DNA from: a virus
DNA length: 21,729 nucleotides
Direction: 5' to 3' (one strand)
Virus record (IMG/VR): IMGVR_UViG_3300025151_000347
Span: 1 to 21,729 of that record
The position numbers and the translations under genes are program-made. This document shows positions 13,816 through 21,729 of this stretch, one piece after another; the first letter of the stretch is position 1, and the number at the start of each line of letters is the position of its first letter. The notes under the pieces are model-generated. The model was not told the DNA's origin. It saw only the letters and a list, made by a program, of their open reading frames with translations, and searched no databases.

Positions 13816-16011
13816 TTAATTCCCAAATAAGATACCAGAGGCGCGTTCCACGGCGTCTTGCCCTGCCGCTCTCACGTTACTGTTGTCACCAGTGACCGGC
13901 AACGTCATCGATGGCGCAGCCGGACCTACGTCTTTGATTAAGCCGATGCCCGCTTCAAGTTGTGAAATTACGTCATCATAAGCTTGCAACAAACGAGTGG
14001 CTTCTTTTTGTGCCGTGCGAGCTAGGGAAACTTTTGTGCCGGGGTGCAGCTTCGGGTTTTGTACGATGTCGTTAGCTGTAATCAAAGCAGATTCGACTTC
14101 ACTTCGTATTACTTTCGCCACCTTCAATGCAGCTTCGTCGGTGTTGAGATTTCCGGGCCTAAGCTGATTTACCTGACCTTCAAGGAGAGTAGTGACCGAT
14201 TTCAGTGGTCGGCCTCCAACATCGCCCAAAAAGACCTTGAGTGTTTGCGTCGCCAAATTGTCCATGACCTGTTGCGCGTTGCGTCTTACTTCCGCCATTC
14301 GCACTAATTCTGTATTCGCTATGTCGGGATTTTCTGTTGCTTCACGTAACTGTGCCGCTGTCCTCCCAAACGCACCGGCAATGTTCGTTCTGATTCCAAA
14401 TGCGTCAGATGCATCAAAACCCTCTGGCAAGATGGGGTTTTCTTGTGCACGACGCAGGCTTTCTGCTTGATCACTTGCTAAAGTCCCGACAGGGTCGTCT
14501 ACCAACTCTTTCACTTTAGCTAGTATTTCAGGGTTGATATTGACAGGCAGATTCGCGTCTACACGTTGTTGTATTAGTTTCGCAACTTGAACAGGAATAT
14601 TTTCTTTGAAACTTACGCCTTGTTCGGTTATTTCTGGTGCGTATCGTGTATCGATGTTAGTTTCAAAAATTTCCAAATCCGTTTCGTTTAGCTCGCCCCT
14701 TGCATACCTTGGCAGTGCTCTGAAGAAACTCGCGAACGACCGTTCTTCGGGCGTATCCATCGGTAATCCCACGGTTCGAGCCTCTGGATCAACAGCGGTG
14801 TCGGTGTCCGTAGGAGCCGCATCGATGCGTGCTGCTTGATTCAAAATTCCCGGTAACTGACTTGCTCTGACGCCCGTCTGCACTTCTCCAGTGGCTGTAT
14901 TGATAACCGAAAATATGTCGCGACCGTCTATATCGGTGCCGGTTTTAGCTACGTCATACAGGCCGATATTAACTTTGTTCTTTTGTTTAAGCTGTTCTAC
15001 CAAGATATCAGTCGTGCGCTGGTATTGCTTTTCAGCCATTCTTGCAGCCGCACTACGCCTTGCTTGGTCGGTTGCGAAAGCAGACTGCAACGCCAAAGTT
15101 TTTGCGGCTCTTTGAGACTTACGACGTTCTTGATCAAGTGCGCTTATGTCGCTAATTAACGTTTCGCCAGCACTTGCCAAATTTGCCAAAAACCCGGAAC
15201 CAGCGATGTTTCGACCTTTGGCGTCTCTCCCAGACGCAAGTTGGAATCCGGCTCGTGCCAATGCCAAACCCCTATCACGGTCCCGTTCTTCTTCTGTTTC
15301 TTGTATAAGATTTTCGTAGACCGGCAAAAACTGGTCATAGTATTCTTGGAAGGCTTCGCCTCCCTGATCAAACTTTTTTACGGCACCGCCTTCCGCGAAT
15401 TGTTGCGGCGCAGCCATGGGTTCAGGTTGTCCCTGCGCCATCAAAGCTCCAACGCCCTGACCCATTTCGTCTTCCATATCAGTATCGCCGATAACTTGAG
15501 CTATCAGACCACCCACGCCACTATCGATAGCACCCTCTTCGGTCATCATAATGGTGGGCTGGACCATTGTCAGAACAGACTCTGGCGTTTGCATTGCGTC
15601 TTCCTCACCCACAAAGGTAGCGAGTTCCGCGAAGCGTGCTTGCAGGGGACGTTCATTCCCACGGATGGCGTTGATTAGCTCTGCGGTATTACTCGCCATG
15701 TCGATGCCACCCATGGTTTCGGCGAGATAATCTAGCCCAATTTTTTCGCCCTCTTCTCGTGCCATCAGTACGTCTTGGGCTAACGGGTCCATCGGCGGCT
15801 CTTGCATTGTTTGCGGAGGCATTTCGTTGGGCATCATCGCCATATCTTCGGCAGCCATCATAGGACCGATGCCGCCGCCTTCTTGCTTTTCTATGACGCC
15901 TCGCCCTATCAAAACGTCTTTCTGCGTGACTTTGCCGTCACCGCTGAGATCAGGAAATTTGTTCGCACCACCACCTCGGGCACGAAACATTGGTCTATCC
16001 ATAACGTTCAT
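13816..16011 (-). CDS. Large virion-type protein with EF-hand-like loop and GG motifs
   Basis: 731 residues from ATG 16011 (GAGGG seven bases upstream). The start shares one base with the previous stop (TGATG). Near the N-terminus, DLSGDGKVTQKD (Asp21 to Asp32) is a textbook calcium-binding EF-hand/dockerin-like loop followed by VLIGRGVI. Next comes a methionine- and glutamate-rich low-complexity region, then FAEGGAVKKFDQGGEAF (about 207-223), and a long helical region rich in Q, A and R. Similar N-terminal motifs occur in marine phage proteins of the virion block, but no function is known. A structural or ejection role is inferred from position and composition. No enzyme motif was recognised. 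Confidence 0.6.
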   Translation of the reverse strand: MNVMDRPMFRARGGGANKFPDLSGDGKVTQKDVLIGRGVIEKQEGGGIGPMMAAEDMAMMPNEMPPQTMQEPPMDPLAQDVLMAREEGEKIGLDYLAETMGGIDMASNTAELINAIRGNERPLQARFAELATFVGEEDAMQTPESVLTMVQPTIMMTEEGAIDSGVGGLIAQVIGDTDMEDEMGQGVGALMAQGQPEPMAAPQQFAEGGAVKKFDQGGEAFQEYYDQFLPVYENLIQETEEERDRDRGLALARAGFQLASGRDAKGRNIAGSGFLANLASAGETLISDISALDQERRKSQRAAKTLALQSAFATDQARRSAAARMAEKQYQRTTDILVEQLKQKNKVNIGLYDVAKTGTDIDGRDIFSVINTATGEVQTGVRASQLPGILNQAARIDAAPTDTDTAVDPEARTVGLPMDTPEERSFASFFRALPRYARGELNETDLEIFETNIDTRYAPEITEQGVSFKENIPVQVAKLIQQRVDANLPVNINPEILAKVKELVDDPVGTLASDQAESLRRAQENPILPEGFDASDAFGIRTNIAGAFGRTAAQLREATENPDIANTELVRMAEVRRNAQQVMDNLATQTLKVFLGDVGGRPLKSVTTLLEGQVNQLRPGNLNTDEAALKVAKVIRSEVESALITANDIVQNPKLHPGTKVSLARTAQKEATRLLQAYDDVISQLEAGIGLIKDVGPAAPSMTLPVTGDNSNVRAAGQDAVERASGILFGN

Positions 16012-17810
16012 CAAACGACCCTCGAAAGACCTGCGGCCCCTAATGCCACACCACCTGCGGTTTGCGCCAAGCTCGGGGATGGCGATTGTTGTTGTAATAT
16101 GGCGCTTTGTGACGACGGCAGAGCCTTTGTCATGTCGCCCAAGAAAGCTAGCTGCGCTAACGGCTGTTGGTAGGCCGCTTGCTCTGCTGCAAACTGTGCG
16201 TTAAGAACGTTCTGCGCTTGCTGTTGACCCATGGCACCGTATTGAAGCAACTGCTGGGCGTCTGCAGCCCTTTGTTGTTGCGCTTGTAGCCCCAGAGCCG
16301 CCTGCTGGCCACCAAGACTGCCTAACTGTCCCGCTAGTTGCCCACCCTGTAACGCCAGACCAGCTATTCCTTGACCCATTGCCCCTTGTTGTTGCGCGAG
16401 GGCCGCAAGTTGATCTACGTCTCTCTGTGCCAACTGACCGAATTGCAGCCCTAATTGACCACCCTGCTGCGCGATATTTGCACGCTGACCGGCCATTTGA
16501 GCCAGAGCCTGCTGTCCTTGCAGCCCGAGAGCGCCCCCAGCTTGTGCGCCCCTTTGTGCGAGTTCTGCTGCTGACAACCCTAGACGAGCTTGCTGTTGCG
16601 CTGTCTGGGCCGCTTGTTGTGCCAGTTGCGACTGAAGCTGCTCGGTGGAAATACCTAGTGCCGCCGCTTGTTGCGCAAGTTGGGCTTGACTCATCTGCCC
16701 TTGTAGACCCAAAGCGCCCCCAGCTTGTGCCCCACGTTGAGCAAGCTGCTCTGCACTGAGGCCCAATTGTCCTACTTGCCCGGCGGCTCGTTGTTGTCGG
16801 CCTTTGGCTGCCTCGAATGCTGCTTGTGCTTGTTGAGCCGCCTGTTGGAAACCTTGTGAGCGTAGCTGTGCCCCGGTCCGTGCTTGCTGTTCCAAGACGT
16901 TTCGGCCTATCTCCGCTTCTTGGATTGCACCCCTCGATCCGCCGAAAGCACCCGCCGCTGCTTGCTGTGCGCGTGCTTGATTCAATTGTTTTTCGCCGAG
17001 TCGGGCTATCTCAGCCTGTTCGGCTTCGATTACCTGTCTCGTAAACGGGTCCATGAAGGATGCAATGCCGCTGGGGTCAAACTGAGCGTCACTGCCTCGA
17101 AGCTGCCGTATCGCTTTTCGGGTGATCCCACGTGCTCGCCCCGTTGCTTCGCCTAACCCTGTTTGTGCGCCCCCTATTTGGCTGGCTATGCCTCGCTGCG
17201 CTTGACCGATGCTACGCATGCCTCGGCCAGCAATACTTCCTGCTTGCCGCCCAGATTGTATAGCTTTCATCTGCGCGCGCCGACTCGCGGGCATCGCCTG
17301 CTGCGCTGCCTGCCGTCCTAGTTGACCGGCTCGCCCTAAACCTTGTTGCGCTGCGAATACTTGACTACCAACACCCGCGCCTGCTCTTGCTATATCAGTC
17401 GCTGCGCCAGAAAGTCCCCTGAGAGCCTGATCACGAATCTGAAACGGTGCTTGACGCTGGGCTAATGCAAGCTGTCGCGCTTGCTCTAAGCTGGAAATAC
17501 CTGCCTGTTGTTGCGCCAAAGACTCTTGCAGTAAAGGAGCAGAGCCTTGGGCGATCATTTGTTGCGCGGCTTGGTTGGCATCCAAAGCGCCACCAAGATA
17601 GTCCTCATATCCGCCAATGCCTGACCGGATTACATCGCCTGCTGCAAGCTGTTCTGCGGTAAAACCAGCAATTCCCTGTGCAGGCGGCTGAATGCCCGCA
17701 GCCTGCATATCCCTAATGTATTTCTGTGCGTCTTGATACAGCCCAAGCTTATACGCCTCTATTTCTGGCGCTTCGCGTACAATTTGTTCTTGTATGGTTG
17801 TCTCTGCCAT
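16011..17810 (-). CDS. Ala/Gln/Gly-rich repetitive virion-type protein
   Basis: 599 residues, dominated by alanine, glutamine and glycine. Residues about 250-300 hold the recognisable block FMDPFTRQVIEAEQAEI and AAAGAFGGSRGAIQEAE, widespread in marine podovirus virion proteins. The second half contains imperfect repeats. The clearest pair is LGLSAxxLAQRGAQAGGALGLQGQ at residues 349-372 and 410-433. The last residues (GGVALGAAGLSRVV) are mildly hydrophobic. The composition suggests extended helices, as in internal-core, scaffold-like or tape-measure-like proteins. Its ATG shares one base with the previous stop (TAATG). The exact role is unknown. Confidence 0.65.
   Translation of the reverse strand: MAETTIQEQIVREAPEIEAYKLGLYQDAQKYIRDMQAAGIQPPAQGIAGFTAEQLAAGDVIRSGIGGYEDYLGGALDANQAAQQMIAQGSAPLLQESLAQQQAGISSLEQARQLALAQRQAPFQIRDQALRGLSGAATDIARAGAGVGSQVFAAQQGLGRAGQLGRQAAQQAMPASRRAQMKAIQSGRQAGSIAGRGMRSIGQAQRGIASQIGGAQTGLGEATGRARGITRKAIRQLRGSDAQFDPSGIASFMDPFTRQVIEAEQAEIARLGEKQLNQARAQQAAAGAFGGSRGAIQEAEIGRNVLEQQARTGAQLRSQGFQQAAQQAQAAFEAAKGRQQRAAGQVGQLGLSAEQLAQRGAQAGGALGLQGQMSQAQLAQQAAALGISTEQLQSQLAQQAAQTAQQQARLGLSAAELAQRGAQAGGALGLQGQQALAQMAGQRANIAQQGGQLGLQFGQLAQRDVDQLAALAQQQGAMGQGIAGLALQGGQLAGQLGSLGGQQAALGLQAQQQRAADAQQLLQYGAMGQQQAQNVLNAQFAAEQAAYQQPLAQLAFLGDMTKALPSSQSAILQQQSPSPSLAQTAGGVALGAAGLSRVV
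16512..16766 (-). repeat. Internal coding repeat, two copies 183 bases apart
   Basis: Bases 16695-16766 and 16512-16583 encode nearly identical 24-residue units differing only at two residues (SAEQL versus SAAEL). Their DNA has diverged mainly at third codon positions. This points to an older in-frame duplication kept at protein level, rather than a recent copy. Confidence 0.7.
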
Positions 17811-19729
17811 TAGACTCTAGCCTCAAACTGACGCATCATTTTGTACATATTTCGCATGCCGTCTTCGCGGCTGCCCCTACCCGCCCCTCGAACGGCTTTC
17901 GCGGTGAAGACAAACTCGCCGTCAGAGAGCATGGCAGGTATGTCATCGGACGTTTCGGTGCCGGGACCTTCGATAGGACCGTTCATGCGCGGAAAATTCA
18001 TTATTTCACCACCTTCCTCAAAGCCGAAAGGTGGGGTATTGATTGGCGTGGGTCGAAAAGCAGGCGTGCCAAGCGAATCTACACCTGCCGCTCGCTCGAT
18101 TGTGAATCGCGCCGGTGTATAAGTGCGGTCATCATCAAATATTCTGTAAGTTTCTGGATTTGCGCGTATCAAATCCAAACCCGTTGTCCTGTCAGTGATG
18201 TCGATAGGATCGATTTCTTCAGCAGTCAGTGCGCTCAAACCTAGAGTGGTCGCGGCAAGCGGTGCGAAACGCCTGATAAACCCGTAGTTTAATTCTTTAG
18301 TATTTTCTTTGATGAAATCGGTTATGTCTTGACCTGTGACTTTTTTACCACCTTGCTCTAAAAATGTACGAACTTTGGTTCGGTCTATCGACGGCAAAAA
18401 GATGTCTCTGAAAGCTTGCATACGGCCCTCGCCGGTGCCTTTGATCAAGTTCCCGAAGCTTTCTGTCAATCCGGGTACTTTTTCTGCCGCAAACAAATCC
18501 TGCGCAGTCATTTTTTGTCCGGGAGCAGGAGTGCTAGTTGTGGTTGTGCCGGGAGCCGTGGTCCTCGGATCGGCAGGCAGACCAGCTTCGCGACGATAAC
18601 TGCGTAACAAAGGATCTTCCGCACTTGCAGTCAGCGTTGTGTCTATGTCCGTGACTAACTGCTGCGCTCCGGGGAACAACTCTAATGAAGCATCGACAGG
18701 GGCCGGAGCGCCCGGCAACTGAACACCTTTCACCACTGCATCTGTCGCATCGATACCTGCGGGAGTTGCAGGGTTGACCACACCTGAAGCAGCATCAGCC
18801 GGTGGTAGGAAACCGGGATATAATTGTGGATCTTGAGCAACAACGTTTCCTAGCCCGCCAAGGTTCTGATCGATAGCTTCTTGTGTAATTTGAAAAGGTT
18901 CTGCGTCCAAAGCTGCCTGATCCAACGCCCTTGCAGCTTCTTGTTGGCCGACGCTTACACCCTCTTCAACGACCACCTGTGACGGATCTTGTGAACGGAA
19001 GAACTCTGCTCCTTTTGCAGCGGCTCCTGCTATTGCAGCACTTTTCAAAATGTCGCGAGGTTTGCCGCCAGACAACGTTGTGTTTATAGCGGCCTCAGTC
19101 GCCATCTGTTTTGCACTATTTTCGGCCCAATTGAATTTATTTCCAATTTTTCCTGCTGCAAAACTGGATATGCCGCCTATGGCGGCTGCTTTCAGACCAT
19201 CTTTGAAGCTACCGCCTTGGATAATTGCACTGGCCCCATCGACAATTGCTGACGCAGCCACTGGACCTACGATAGGCGTCAAGAGAACCTTTGCCACGAC
19301 CGGCAAGACCGCTTTGACAACTTTTTTCAAGCCTCTGAATAGTTTCTTCAAGAAAAATTCAGGTTGGCCTGTGACAGGGTTGATTGAGTTGAGTTCGTTA
19401 CCGACTATGTAACGCTCTGGCTCAATGCCCATAATCCGCATTTCTGCGAAAAGCTTGTCTTTCAGGGCAGGGTTTTGCTTGAAGACTTCCATCGGTATGA
19501 CAGTCTCGCCTTCAGCGGCATGCACCATATACTCGTCTTCGTTGCGGCCATATTCAGCTAGCTTGTCAGCGATTTTTACAACGTTGGTAATGCCTTTGGG
19601 TGGCACGTCATCATCGTCATCGGCCCAAGAGCCAGTTTCCGCTGTCAAAAAGGTAGCAATACCCCCTTCGGGTATAGGAACCTGATCGAGTTCATCAAAG
19701 TCGTCGTATTTAAGTGCAGCTTGTCCCAT
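17810..19729 (-). CDS. Virion-type protein with cationic membrane helix and SDDIPAML C-terminal motif
   Basis: 639 residues. The N-terminal part includes MVHAAEGETVIPMEVFKQN and NELNSINPVTGQPEF. A strongly basic then hydrophobic stretch (FFLKKLFRGLKKVVKAVLPV, about 125-144, continuing to about 170) looks like a membrane-active amphipathic helix. A Thr/Pro linker (TTAPGTTTTSTPAPG) precedes a globular region. The C-terminus has FEEGGEIMNFP and then SDDIPAMLSDGEFVFTAKAV (about 594-613), a signature common at the ends of marine phage virion proteins. A virion component helping DNA through the host membrane is plausible, but this is inference. The ribosome site before ATG 19729 is weak (CCGGAC), and 38 bases separate it from the upstream gene. 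Confidence 0.62.
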   Translation of the reverse strand: MGQAALKYDDFDELDQVPIPEGGIATFLTAETGSWADDDDDVPPKGITNVVKIADKLAEYGRNEDEYMVHAAEGETVIPMEVFKQNPALKDKLFAEMRIMGIEPERYIVGNELNSINPVTGQPEFFLKKLFRGLKKVVKAVLPVVAKVLLTPIVGPVAASAIVDGASAIIQGGSFKDGLKAAAIGGISSFAAGKIGNKFNWAENSAKQMATEAAINTTLSGGKPRDILKSAAIAGAAAKGAEFFRSQDPSQVVVEEGVSVGQQEAARALDQAALDAEPFQITQEAIDQNLGGLGNVVAQDPQLYPGFLPPADAASGVVNPATPAGIDATDAVVKGVQLPGAPAPVDASLELFPGAQQLVTDIDTTLTASAEDPLLRSYRREAGLPADPRTTAPGTTTTSTPAPGQKMTAQDLFAAEKVPGLTESFGNLIKGTGEGRMQAFRDIFLPSIDRTKVRTFLEQGGKKVTGQDITDFIKENTKELNYGFIRRFAPLAATTLGLSALTAEEIDPIDITDRTTGLDLIRANPETYRIFDDDRTYTPARFTIERAAGVDSLGTPAFRPTPINTPPFGFEEGGEIMNFPRMNGPIEGPGTETSDDIPAMLSDGEFVFTAKAVRGAGRGSREDGMRNMYKMMRQFEARV

Positions 19730-19767
19730 GTCCGGAGTATACGCCTTTTTTATTTGCTAAAACTAAT

Positions 19768-20112
19768 TCAACCGCTGATATTCACTACGATAGATCCGTT
19801 TGTTATGACTTGCACGGCTCCCACTTCGCCTACGGCCTCTAGCTTAGAAACTGTGAAAGGCACAGGGTCCGAAAGGTTCACCCACTCATTGCCTGTATAT
19901 AACTGTAATCGTCCCACCGAAGGGTTCCAAATCAAAGCCCCTGCGTCAAATTTCAGTTCGTCTCTGTCCTTTGTGGTGAACTGCGGTGTCGCATCTGGAT
20001 CGAAAGCATCTAAACTGATCTCAAGCAGCCGCACCGTGCGGTTGAAAGTACCACCGTCAACAGAATCACCGTTCGGGACGAAGGGCAGCCTGCCTTGCAG
20101 TAACTTGCTCAT
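19768..20112 (-). CDS. Small virion-type protein with LYTGNEW motif
   Basis: 114 residues, predicted mostly beta. It starts MSKLLQGRLPFVPNG and includes GGTFNRTVRLLEISL, ALIWNPSVGRLQLYTGNEWV and a final beta-rich GAVQVITNGSIVVNISG. Short modules of the IWNxxxGxLQxYTGNxW sort are common in phage tail and fibre-related proteins. Its ATG overlaps the stop of the upstream tail gene as ATGA, suggesting translational coupling and equal supply. It may be a tail adaptor or a short fibre-like attachment piece. The family call is tentative. Confidence 0.6.
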   Translation of the reverse strand: MSKLLQGRLPFVPNGDSVDGGTFNRTVRLLEISLDAFDPDATPQFTTKDRDELKFDAGALIWNPSVGRLQLYTGNEWVNLSDPVPFTVSKLEAVGEVGAVQVITNGSIVVNISG

Positions 20113-21729
20113 CGCCGCCCGTTTGGTTGTAGGTCAAGTCGCGTTCCACCAATACGGAACCCAACCCCTGTTCTAACGCCAATATCTCCGTCATCGTCGG
20201 ATTCAAAACGCACTACCGCTTGTCTGCCACGAGCGCGAGTATCGATCTTTGTCGTGCTGGCCGTGAAAGACGTCGTTTGGTCCGTGGTCAGTGAGTCGCC
20301 GGGAAAGTTACGCGCTTTGATCACAAGATTGATTTGTTGCGTGCTGCCAGAATCGCCTGTGAATTTGACGTCTGGGATGCATCGTCTAATAAACTGAAAC
20401 TGGTCTCCGTCGCCAAGGTCAAAGTCGGCGCTTTCAATAAACACGTTGTCCATCGGTGACCCGTCGTCATCAAACCCTGTCTCGTGAGAAAAAATGTAGC
20501 TTGTGTCGCTGGATTTGCCTGCCGCTCTGGGGAAACTTTCCAAGCCTTCATCCAGCCAAGCAGTGCGTGAAAGATTGCCGATTGCCCAAGTGCGCTCGAC
20601 GTAGTTGTATGTGACGTACCGGTCGATGACGTTTGTCGCAGCAGAGCAATAAAACCAGCCAACCTCGTCGAATTGCTTGTTCAAGAAGCCAAAAAATTGA
20701 AATGATTGACCCTCGTTGATGTCGTCAAAAACATAAGAACGAACGCTGCAGGGCACGGGCGTCACACTACCTTGGTATTGGTAAAAACCTTTTTTGTCCA
20801 TCCAGAACACGCCAGCGGGAGTGTTCACCGCAGCGTTGGGTCCAACCAAGCTCACGCCTTCGTTGATGAGATTCAGGCCAAATGTCAGGGGCGGCCCGAT
20901 GAATTGTAGGCTGTAAAGTGCCACGTCAGTCCAAATCAAAGTTTCTTGTCTGGCGCGGAGACCACCGATGATCTGAGAGCCAGCCGAGCAACGAAGAGAA
21001 CCGGCTGTATTTGTGGACGTCGGAAACCACTCTGCGGGGTTTTCTTGATCCGAAAATGCAACAAGTAACGGATCGGATTGGCCCGTCCTTGCCGTCGCTG
21101 TGGCATTTATCGGGTCTGCTCCCAGCGCGATTACATGACGATCCACGTCAGAGACAAGCACTTGTAGAGCAACCGTCGGCGTAAAGTTAGCGCCAGACAA
21201 GTCAGCAATATCCACTGCTCGATCAGTCTCCAAATTTTTAACACTCGTGTCCCAGTAATAAATTCTTCCTGCGCGCACATTCGCGATCAGGTCTTCGCCA
21301 AAACTGTCCAAAGACCAAAGGCGTAATTGATTCAAAGAACTCAACGGACTAGAAGAACCCCACGTCCCGGCACCCCACGTCCCGGCACCCCAACCTGTGC
21401 CATCAACGAAAACATCCAAACCTACGTTAATTTGATATGCACCGACTACAGAGCTACCCCCGTTGCCGGAATCACTACTGATTGCTGTGACTGTAACGCC
21501 CGAGGTGTCTTTCGCTGTGATTACATACACACTGGTGCTAGTAACGGAGTCGATCTTATATTCTTGATTGAGCACGGCAGAGGTGACGTTCCCACCGAGT
21601 GATGAAGCGCCACTAAAAGTAACAAAATCGCCCTGCTGTGCCCCATGAGCCGTGTCTGTGACAGTAATGGAGCTAGAACCGTTGGTTGCTGCAAAGGTCA
21701 CGTCCCCTGCAGAAGTGGTAGAGCGTATG
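20109..21729 (-). CDS. Phage tail protein (P22 gp10-like / nozzle-type), 5' end outside the window
   Basis: 540 residues are visible with no credible start. The frame stays open to base 21729 through IRSTTSAGDVTFAATNGSS, so the gene is cut by the window edge; the GTG at 21701 is most likely internal. The sequence is beta-rich with repeats of hydrophobic strands: WGAGTWGAGTWG, RLWSLDSFGEDLIANVRAG, YYWDTS, VAFSDQENPAEWFP, VALYSLQFIGPPLTFG and VFWMDKKGFYQYQG. This string of motifs is typical of the large tail or DNA-stabilisation proteins (P22 gp10-like, propeller-like) in marine podoviruses. It would form part of the short tail tube. The fold assignment is by pattern and not verified. Confidence 0.7.
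   Translation of the reverse strand, partial: IRSTTSAGDVTFAATNGSSSITVTDTAHGAQQGDFVTFSGASSLGGNVTSAVLNQEYKIDSVTSTSVYVITAKDTSGVTVTAISSDSGNGGSSVVGAYQINVGLDVFVDGTGWGAGTWGAGTWGSSSPLSSLNQLRLWSLDSFGEDLIANVRAGRIYYWDTSVKNLETDRAVDIADLSGANFTPTVALQVLVSDVDRHVIALGADPINATATARTGQSDPLLVAFSDQENPAEWFPTSTNTAGSLRCSAGSQIIGGLRARQETLIWTDVALYSLQFIGPPLTFGLNLINEGVSLVGPNAAVNTPAGVFWMDKKGFYQYQGSVTPVPCSVRSYVFDDINEGQSFQFFGFLNKQFDEVGWFYCSAATNVIDRYVTYNYVERTWAIGNLSRTAWLDEGLESFPRAAGKSSDTSYIFSHETGFDDDGSPMDNVFIESADFDLGDGDQFQFIRRCIPDVKFTGDSGSTQQINLVIKARNFPGDSLTTDQTTSFTASTTKIDTRARGRQAVVRFESDDDGDIGVRTGVGFRIGGTRLDLQPNGRR
21361..21390 (-). repeat. Perfect 15-base tandem duplication in the tail gene
   Basis: CACGTCCCGGCACCC occurs twice in direct tandem (21361-21375 and 21376-21390), encoding the repeated GAGTW of WGAGTWGAGTWG. 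The copies are identical, so the duplication is recent or conserved. It adds whole codons and keeps the frame. Confidence 0.85.

Noticed and set aside
1-21729. tRNA or rRNA genes, insertion sequences, integrase or attachment site
   Set aside because: Almost all sequence is protein-coding, and the few gaps contain no cloverleaf, transposase or inverted-repeat ends that I could see.

Overview
This window looks like part of the genome of an uncultured, probably marine, short-tailed (podovirus-like) tailed phage. The evidence is a family A DNA polymerase gene inside a compact phage replication cluster, followed by a run of large low-complexity virion-type proteins of the kind seen in marine podovirus genomes. 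By eye the base composition is close to balanced, which argues against an AT-rich SAR11-type host. An alphaproteobacterial host is only a guess. No terminase, portal, capsid, integrase, tRNA or rRNA gene is visible, so this is a fragment. The rightmost gene runs off the edge, and the leftmost may be cut as well.

Layout. Positions 1-1329 (+ strand) hold four small genes of unknown function: a coiled-coil protein, a 29-residue membrane peptide at 771-860, and two helical proteins. A non-coding stretch of about 330 bases between the first two carries four copies of a structured element. Positions 1298-8429 (- strand) are a tight eight-gene replication operon. In transcription order it encodes a coiled-coil protein, an ssDNA-binding-like protein with an acidic DDIPW tail, an archaeo-eukaryotic-type (AEP/TOTE-like) primase, a small unknown, a UvrD-like SF1 helicase, a DUF3310 protein, a family A DNA polymerase with proofreading domain, and a small ribbon-helix-helix-like DNA-binding protein. 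Many junctions are overlapping or abutting stop and start codons. A candidate sigma70-type promoter lies at 8481-8510. Positions 8527-9969 (+ strand) encode a SNF2-like SF2 helicase, transcribed divergently from the operon. Positions 9966-21729 (- strand) are a virion module: a tail protein of the P22 gp10-like sort (partial), a small LYTGN-motif protein, and four large low-complexity or membrane-active proteins that are good candidates for internal (ejection) virion proteins.

How the genes fit together. The primase, SSB-like protein, SF1 helicase and polymerase would form a phage replisome with no DnaB-type or T7 gp4-type helicase visible. The polymerase carries leucine at the position equivalent to E. 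coli Pol I Phe762, a state linked in viral ecology studies to slower or temperate replication. The primase ends in an SSB-like tail (EEEIPF), which suggests that it and the SSB-like protein might use the same docking partner.

The most unusual feature is at 501-762. Four irregularly spaced copies of an element can each fold as a classic H-type pseudoknot. Both stems are supported by covarying bases between copies, and each copy is followed by a T-rich tail. This does not match any RNA family I recognise.
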